Shown here piece by piece: positions 59,380 to 64,000 of a DNA stretch of 64,000 nucleotides; within the stretch, counting starts at the first letter, position 1; every line of letters begins with the position of its first letter. The notes beneath the pieces are model-generated. The model saw nothing but the letters and a program-made list of their open reading frames with translations, was not told the DNA's origin and did not search any database. This stretch comes from Conus ventricosus (taxonomy: Eukaryota > Mollusca > Gastropoda > Neogastropoda > Conidae): positions 32,951,363 through 33,015,362 of the forward strand of contig CM031601.1 of assembly GCA_018398815.1 (NCBI GenBank). Reading direction: 5' to 3'. The position numbers and the translations under genes are program-made.

Positions 59380-59720
59380 TCCTGCCCGGAGAGCTGGGAG
59401 TTCACACGATCAGCGCCAGGCGACCATCCCCACACGCCTCTTGACAGAAGGACCCTCAGTCGTCAGTCTGTCCCTCCTCTCCTTCAACACCTCACCAGGC
59501 AAACAGCACGCGGCCCACCCACCCTCTCCCGCCCAACTAATTAGCGTGGGAAATGAGAACCGTCTGCCTGTCGTTTCCCTGATAATCTCCCTTTGCCGGC
59601 CGCCCGACCCTCCGGCCTCCGCCCCTGATTAGCCCCCGCCGGCACAGCCACTCATTCCCCCCCCCCCCCACCCCACCCCCATGGCCCGCGCCTCCTAACG
59701 ACCCTCTGAGGTAACCAGCA
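59380..59720. promoter_or_regulatory. GC-rich block with clustered transcription-factor-like motifs
   Basis: At 59537-59550 AACTAATTAGCGTGGGAA joins a homeodomain-type TAATTA and a CSL/Su(H)-type CGTGGGAA with no spacer, and CTGATTAG follows at about 59626. The block is unlike the surrounding simple repeats. This is motif spotting only. Confidence 0.25.
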
Positions 59721-60260
59721 GACATCTTCCATAGGCGTTGACAGGTTACAGACAGAACTGGGTCTCGGGAGAGGGGGAGGATTGGAGAGGTGGGGGTGGG
59801 GGGTAGGAGAGGTGGGAGGGGGGAGGGGGTGTTGTCGTCTACTCCGGAATTGCTTGGATTTTGTGGTGGGACACGGAGGAATGTGAAAGGACAGTGGAGG
59901 AGGAGGTGGGGGGTGGGGGTGGGGGCAGGGGAGGAAGCGAGGGTGGGGGCAGGGTGATGGTTATCAACATTATGGCCCGCGTGTCTTCAGCACCTCGTGA
60001 TGGACATGTCGGAGGTGTGGGTGGGGTGGGTGGTGGGGTGAAGGGTTGTTGGGAGAAAGGGATGTGGAGCTTCAATGTCAGGTGCACACCATGTCTATCA
60101 TCTGTTATTATCATCATCATTATTATTGCTGTTGTTGTTGTTGTTGTTGTTTTCGTCATCATTATTACACGTGGTGCAAGAAAAAAACAACAACAGCAAA
60201 AAGGGTATAACCAAAGCTCTGTTATCCAGTCATCTCCATCTCACATGGTCGGCTGTGTTA
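59721..60260. other. G-rich and trinucleotide-containing stretch
   Basis: G-rich sequence at 59765-59835 and 59895-60050, and a (GTT)n tract at 60128-60152. No gene is recognised. Confidence 0.5.
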
Positions 60261-60261
60261 T

Positions 60262-60565
60262 GAGCAAACTGACTTCCGCCATCATCACCATCACCATCAT
60301 CATCAGCATCAGTATCATCACCACCACCACCACCCACCACCACCATCATCACCACCACCACCATCATCATCATCAGCAGCAGCATCAGTATCACCACCAC
60401 CACCACCACCACCACCATCACCACCACCACCATCATCATCATCATCAGTCCGTCTGTCTGATGACCCCATCCCATCCCCTCCATCATCATCATCATCATC
60501 AACACCACCACCACCACCACCACCACCATCATATCATCATCATCATCGTCATCATCATTATCATG
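60262..60565 (+). repeat. (CAT)n/(CAC)n trinucleotide block
   Basis: Interrupted CAT/CAC/CAG repeats encoding poly-His in one frame. Confidence 0.95.
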
Positions 60566-60650
60566 GTTATGATTAGTAGGAAAGTATTGACCTTTGAAGC
60601 AAACGACAGCAGCAGCAGCAGCTTAAAATAACATTTCCACCTCTTCTCCT

Positions 60651-60891
60651 TTCTTCACCCAACCCCCAACCTTCTCCTAGTCATCCTTCTGCTTCACCCA
60701 ACCCCCAACCTTCTCCTAGTCATCCTTCTGCTTCACCCAACCCCCAACCTTCTCCTAGTCATCCTTCTGCTTCACCCAACCCCCAACCTTCTCCTAGTCA
60801 TCCTTCTGCTTCACCCAACCCCCAACCTTCTCCTAGTCATCCTTCTGCTTCACCCAATCCCAACCTTCTCCTAGTCTTCCTTCTGCTTCAC
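60651..60891 (+). repeat. 39-bp minisatellite, 6 copies
   Basis: Anchor CTTCACCCAACCCCCAACCT; units are 39 bp and almost identical, the last one slightly diverged. Confidence 0.95.
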
Positions 60892-60924
60892 CTGATCGCC
60901 AGAACGGCGAGGTTATAGAAACGG

Positions 60925-61045
60925 CGGCGGCGGCGGCGGTGGTTGTGGAGAAGAAGAAGAAGAAGAAGAAGAAGAAGAAGAAGAAGAAGAAGAAGAAGAA
61001 GCAGTAGCAGTAGCAGTTGCAGCAGCAGCAGTAGTAGTGGTAGTG
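60925..61045 (+). repeat. (GGC)n-(GAA)n-(CAG/TAG)n tract at LINE 3' end
   Basis: Consecutive trinucleotide tracts where the minus-strand LINE ends; probably its 3' tail plus expansion. Confidence 0.9.
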
Positions 61046-61059
61046 GTAGATCTAGAACA

Positions 61060-63362
61060 ACATGAGTTTATTGTATTAGCAACAGTATTTGTAGTACATG
61101 GAAAACAGAGCTTACATTGTTGTGTTAAAAGTACTTGTAGCACTGGATGGAGTGATGGATCCTCCCGTCGTGTCCAACGGATAGATAGGCAGGAAGCTTT
61201 TCTGCTGATGTGGGTCCTCATGTTGGAATGAAGACCAATTCTTGAGGCACAAAGTCGTCCACAGACGCTGCATGGAATGGAGTCCTGCAAGGACCCCGTT
61301 CTCCGATTCCTCCTGTCCTGGATGGCGGCTGCTCTGTTACACTCGAACATTGTTGTGCCCTGGGTACACTGTTGCATCCACTGTGTTTTGTCGTGGGCGA
61401 CGTCTTCCCAGGAAGCAGTGTCGATGTTACAGCTCCTGAGGTTGGCCTTCAAGGTGTCTTTGTCTCTTGAGAGGTCTTCCTCAGTCACGTTGTCTTTCCT
61501 TCAGTTGTCCACAGAGCAGTATCTTCAGAATTCTGCTGCCCTCCACACGGACAACGTGTCCTGTCCATCGGAGTTGGCTTTTGATGAGTATACACTCAAT
61601 GCTGGGTAGGCCACACTTCTTTTGGATCTGTAGGTTGGACACGCTGTCTTGCCATTTGATGCTGCAGATCTTGCGCAAGCATCGTTGATGGAACTGCTCA
61701 GTTGTTGGATGTGTTGGGGGTACGTGGTTCAAGTCTCACAACAATAGAGAAAAGTACTCAGAACCACAGCTCTATACACGACAACCTTTGTGCGCAGTTT
61801 GATGCCATGGTCTTGCCACAGACTCTTCTTTTTGAGAGCCCGCCAAAAGCAGAGCTGGCCTTTGAGATGTGCGACATCATTTCTGCATCTAGAGATCCAT
61901 TGCTGCTTACAGTGCTGCCCAAATAGCAGAACTTGTCCACCGTTTTGACCTCTGTGTTGTTCATATAGACAGGTGGCGGTGAAGCACTGCCAGCTCAGGA
62001 CAGTGAAGGCTGGCCTTCTTTTGCCACGACTGATTATAAGTCCAAAGCGTTGACAGGCCCTTGCAAAGCGATCTGTGATGCACTGGATGTTTTCATGGGA
62101 GTGCGCGGCCAGTGCACAGCCATCAGCAAAGAGGAACTCTCTCAGAAAGGTGTCAAATACTTTAGTCTTTGCCTGAAATTGTCGGAGGTTATAGAGTTTG
62201 CCATCTGAACGAAACTGGGTGTATACCCCTTGTCACAGTCCCTGAGTGCATCACTCAGCATTGCAGCAAACAGAATGGAAAAGAGGATCGGAGCGAAAAC
62301 GTTTCCCCGCTTCACACCGGAATGGGTCAGAGGTACCTCCGTTTTCTTGCACCCTTGCCTGAACGCCATCATGGAATGAAACGATCAGTGAGATGAACGT
62401 TTCCGGGCAACAAAACTTATGAAAGATCTTCCACAAGCCAGTCTGATTAACGGTGTCGGAGGCCTTAGTGAGATCAATGAACACCATGTGGAGTTCCTGA
62501 TTCTGCTCACGACACTGCTCCTGTAGCTGGCAAACAGTAAACACCATGTCGGTTGTGCCCCTGCCTACGTGAAATCCGCACTGTGATTCAGGGACGATGG
62601 AGTCTGATATGTGAGTGATGAGTCTGTTCAAGATGACCCCGGCAAGAATATTTCCTGCCATGTACAAGAGAGAAACCCCACGATGATAGTCACAGGATGC
62701 TTTACCACCCTTCCTCTTGTATGTGTGCACCATAGAGGCGATGATAGTCACAGGATGCTTTACCACCCTTCCTCTTGTATGTGTGCACCATAGAGGTGAT
62801 GATAGTCACAGGATGCTTTACCACCCTTCCTCTTGTATGTGTGCACCATAGAGGTGATGATAGTCACAGGATGCTTTACCACCCTTCCTCTTGTATGTGT
62901 GCACCATAGAGGCGATGATAGTCACAGGATGCTTTACCACCCTTCCTCTTGTAGATGTGCACCATAGAGGCGTCTTTGTGATCTTGGGGCACTTCTCCCT
63001 TTTTCCATATGGACTGGAAGAGGTTGGTCAGTTTTTCCAGGAGTACCTGGCCTCCATTCTTGTAGATGTCTGCTGGAATTCCATCTGCTCCTGGTGCTTT
63101 ACCAGGCGTGGTCTGCTTCACAGCCTTCGCAGTCTCTGCACTGGAGGGTGGGTCTGCCAGAGATTCCTTCACTGACAGTTTGGGGAGCGCTGCGATTGCG
63201 TCTTCAGATATTGACGAGTCTCTGTTCAACAGAGCATTAAAGTGTTCAGCCCAGCAAGCAAGGATGCCAGTCTTATCTCTCGGCAGTGTGGTGTAGTCAG
63301 AAGCACGAATGGGTGTTGACCCAGTAGTCTTTGGTCCATAGATGGCGCGAAGGCCCTCGATG
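61060..63362 (-). pseudogene. LINE reverse transcriptase with C-terminal zinc finger, 5'-truncated and mutated
   Basis: Minus-strand order from 63362: I-E-G-L-R-A-I-Y-G-P, L-A-C-W-A-E-H-F-N, P-G-K-A-P-G-A-D-G-I-P-A-D-I-Y (RT start, about 63065-63110), S-Q-C-G-F-H-V-G-R-G-T-T-D-M (about 62560-62590), motif A F-I-D-L-T-K-A-S-D-T-V-N (about 62445-62480), G-V-K-R-G-N-V-F-A-P-I-L-F, then F-L-F-A-D-G (about 62117-62135) where F-A-D-D is required. The downstream part has Y-L-G-S-T-V-S, L-R-W-T-G-H-V-V-R and a zinc finger C-S-V-C-G-R-L-C-A-S-R-I-G-L-H (about 61220-61270). The endonuclease is missing, several frameshifts occur, and a 58-bp repeat expansion lies inside RT. No activity is possible from this copy. 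Confidence 0.87.
62681..62970 (-). repeat. 58-bp tandem repeat inside the LINE RT, 5 copies
   Basis: Units start at 62681, 62739, 62797, 62855 and 62913. On the minus strand one unit encodes the A-S-M-V-H-I-Y-K-R-K-G-G-K-A-S-C-D-Y-H-R segment of RT; 58 is not a multiple of three, so each copy shifts the frame. Confidence 0.95.
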
Positions 63363-63785
63363 GAGTACGGACGTAGCTACAGTAATAGTAGTGCCAGGAG
63401 TACAGACGGTACACTTAGTGGTATAGTAATAAAAGAACCCGATGGAGAAGAGAAGGTATATTGTAGTAGCTAGAGTCATAGAAGTACTTGATGGAGTACA
63501 AAGGGTATGTCATGGCACCAACAGTAATAGTAGTGCCAGATAGAGTACAGATGGTATATCGCTATAGCAACAGTGATGATAGTACTAGATAGAGTACAGA
63601 GGGTATATATAATGCTAATGATAATAGCAGTACCAGATAGAGTACAAACGGTCTACTGTTATGGCAAAAGTAATGATAGTATCAAATGGAATACAGAGGG
63701 TATACTGTGACAGCAACTGTGATCATAGTATCAGATGGAGCACAGAGGGCATATTGCAATAGCAACAGTAATAGTAATACAAGGT
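63362..63785 (+). repeat. Diverged 50-bp tandem repeat, about 8 copies
   Basis: GAGTACAGAGGGTAT-type anchors recur every 49-60 bp with AACAGTAATAGTAGTACCAGAT-like intervening sequence (truncated here to its theme). It starts exactly where LINE similarity stops. Confidence 0.8.
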
Positions 63786-64000
63786 GGAGGTTATCTACAA
63801 ATGAATACACAACAGACTGTGTCAGTCTGAAAACTGGCATAGCAATGGGTGTGCAGTTTCTCCAAAACTGTTTGTGCCAGCGATGGAGGCCATTTTGAAA
63901 GCAGTCACGAGTGGCCCAGGTTCAGCAGACCTTGGGGCGGCATAGCAAACGTCCCTCTGCAAGCCTTCATGGAGGACACAACAGTCCTTTCCACCCAGGA
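63786..64000. other. Unique end of window
   Basis: No recognised feature. Confidence 0.4.

Noticed and set aside
58715..59632. 305-codon plus-strand frame
   Set aside because: Its length comes from GAG/GAA and ATC tracts; the flanking parts have no protein similarity I can recognise.
59861..60631. 256-codon frame with poly-His
   Set aside because: Encoded by CAT/CAC trinucleotide repeats.

Overview
The window is eukaryotic, repeat-dominated DNA, most likely from a marine mollusc or a similar lophotrochozoan. That is inferred from the mix of elements: a Gmr1-type Ty3/Gypsy retrotransposon, GIY-YIG Penelope-like elements (PLEs) with hammerhead ribozyme motifs, Tc1 and LINE fragments, a tRNA-derived SINE, and very dense GT/GA microsatellites. 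No species marker is present. I found no confident host protein-coding gene; two short stretches (41332-41625 minus, 38935-39036 plus) could be host exons but are weak. Most long open frames here are products of tandem repeats.

Layout. 1-3150: non-coding sequence with an 11-copy minisatellite and microsatellites. 3153-14361: a roughly 11 kb array of a 40-bp satellite, clean at both ends and badly degraded in the middle, ending at a 100-N gap (14362-14461). 14462-16345: a 73-bp and a 21-bp minisatellite. 16944-17567: the 3' end of an L1/Tx1-like LINE. 18262-18600: a decayed LINE 3' end. 19013-27090: a minus-strand LTR retrotransposon (gag, zinc knuckle, protease, integrase, reverse transcriptase, RNase H) whose left LTR carries a nested 1.05 kb insertion. 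27091-28030: an apparent consensus blend of LTR and satellite. 28031-34290: 57-bp, 32-bp and 42-bp arrays.

34291-42746: scattered transposon fragments, a SINE, 39-bp and 30-bp minisatellites, microsatellites and a LINE 3' end. 43010-47224: a 27-bp satellite with its unique flank, present twice as a roughly 1.85 kb tandem segmental duplication. 47646-48673: a 5'-truncated Tc1 transposon. 48687-50940: a nearly full-length PLE (RT plus GIY-YIG, two frameshifts) with a degenerate hammerhead at its 3' end. 51044-51601: a 558-bp element with 124-bp perfect terminal inverted repeats and a candidate 5-bp target duplication; its loop encodes a complete type I hammerhead ribozyme. 51602-52300: a second PLE fragment. 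52540-54065: a 20-bp array next to a LINE 3' end. 54066-60900: microsatellites, G tracts, a 50-bp array and a GC-rich block with regulatory-like motifs. 61060-63362: a 5'-truncated LINE with a mutated RT active site and a 58-bp repeat that expanded inside its own RT frame. 63362-63785: a diverged 50-bp array.

The items most worth follow-up are the intact hammerhead inside an inverted-repeat element, the integrase-before-RT Gypsy element with SCAN-like gag and an empty-site control for its nested insertion, satellites that share sequence with LINE 3' ends, and two places where the assembly itself looks wrong.
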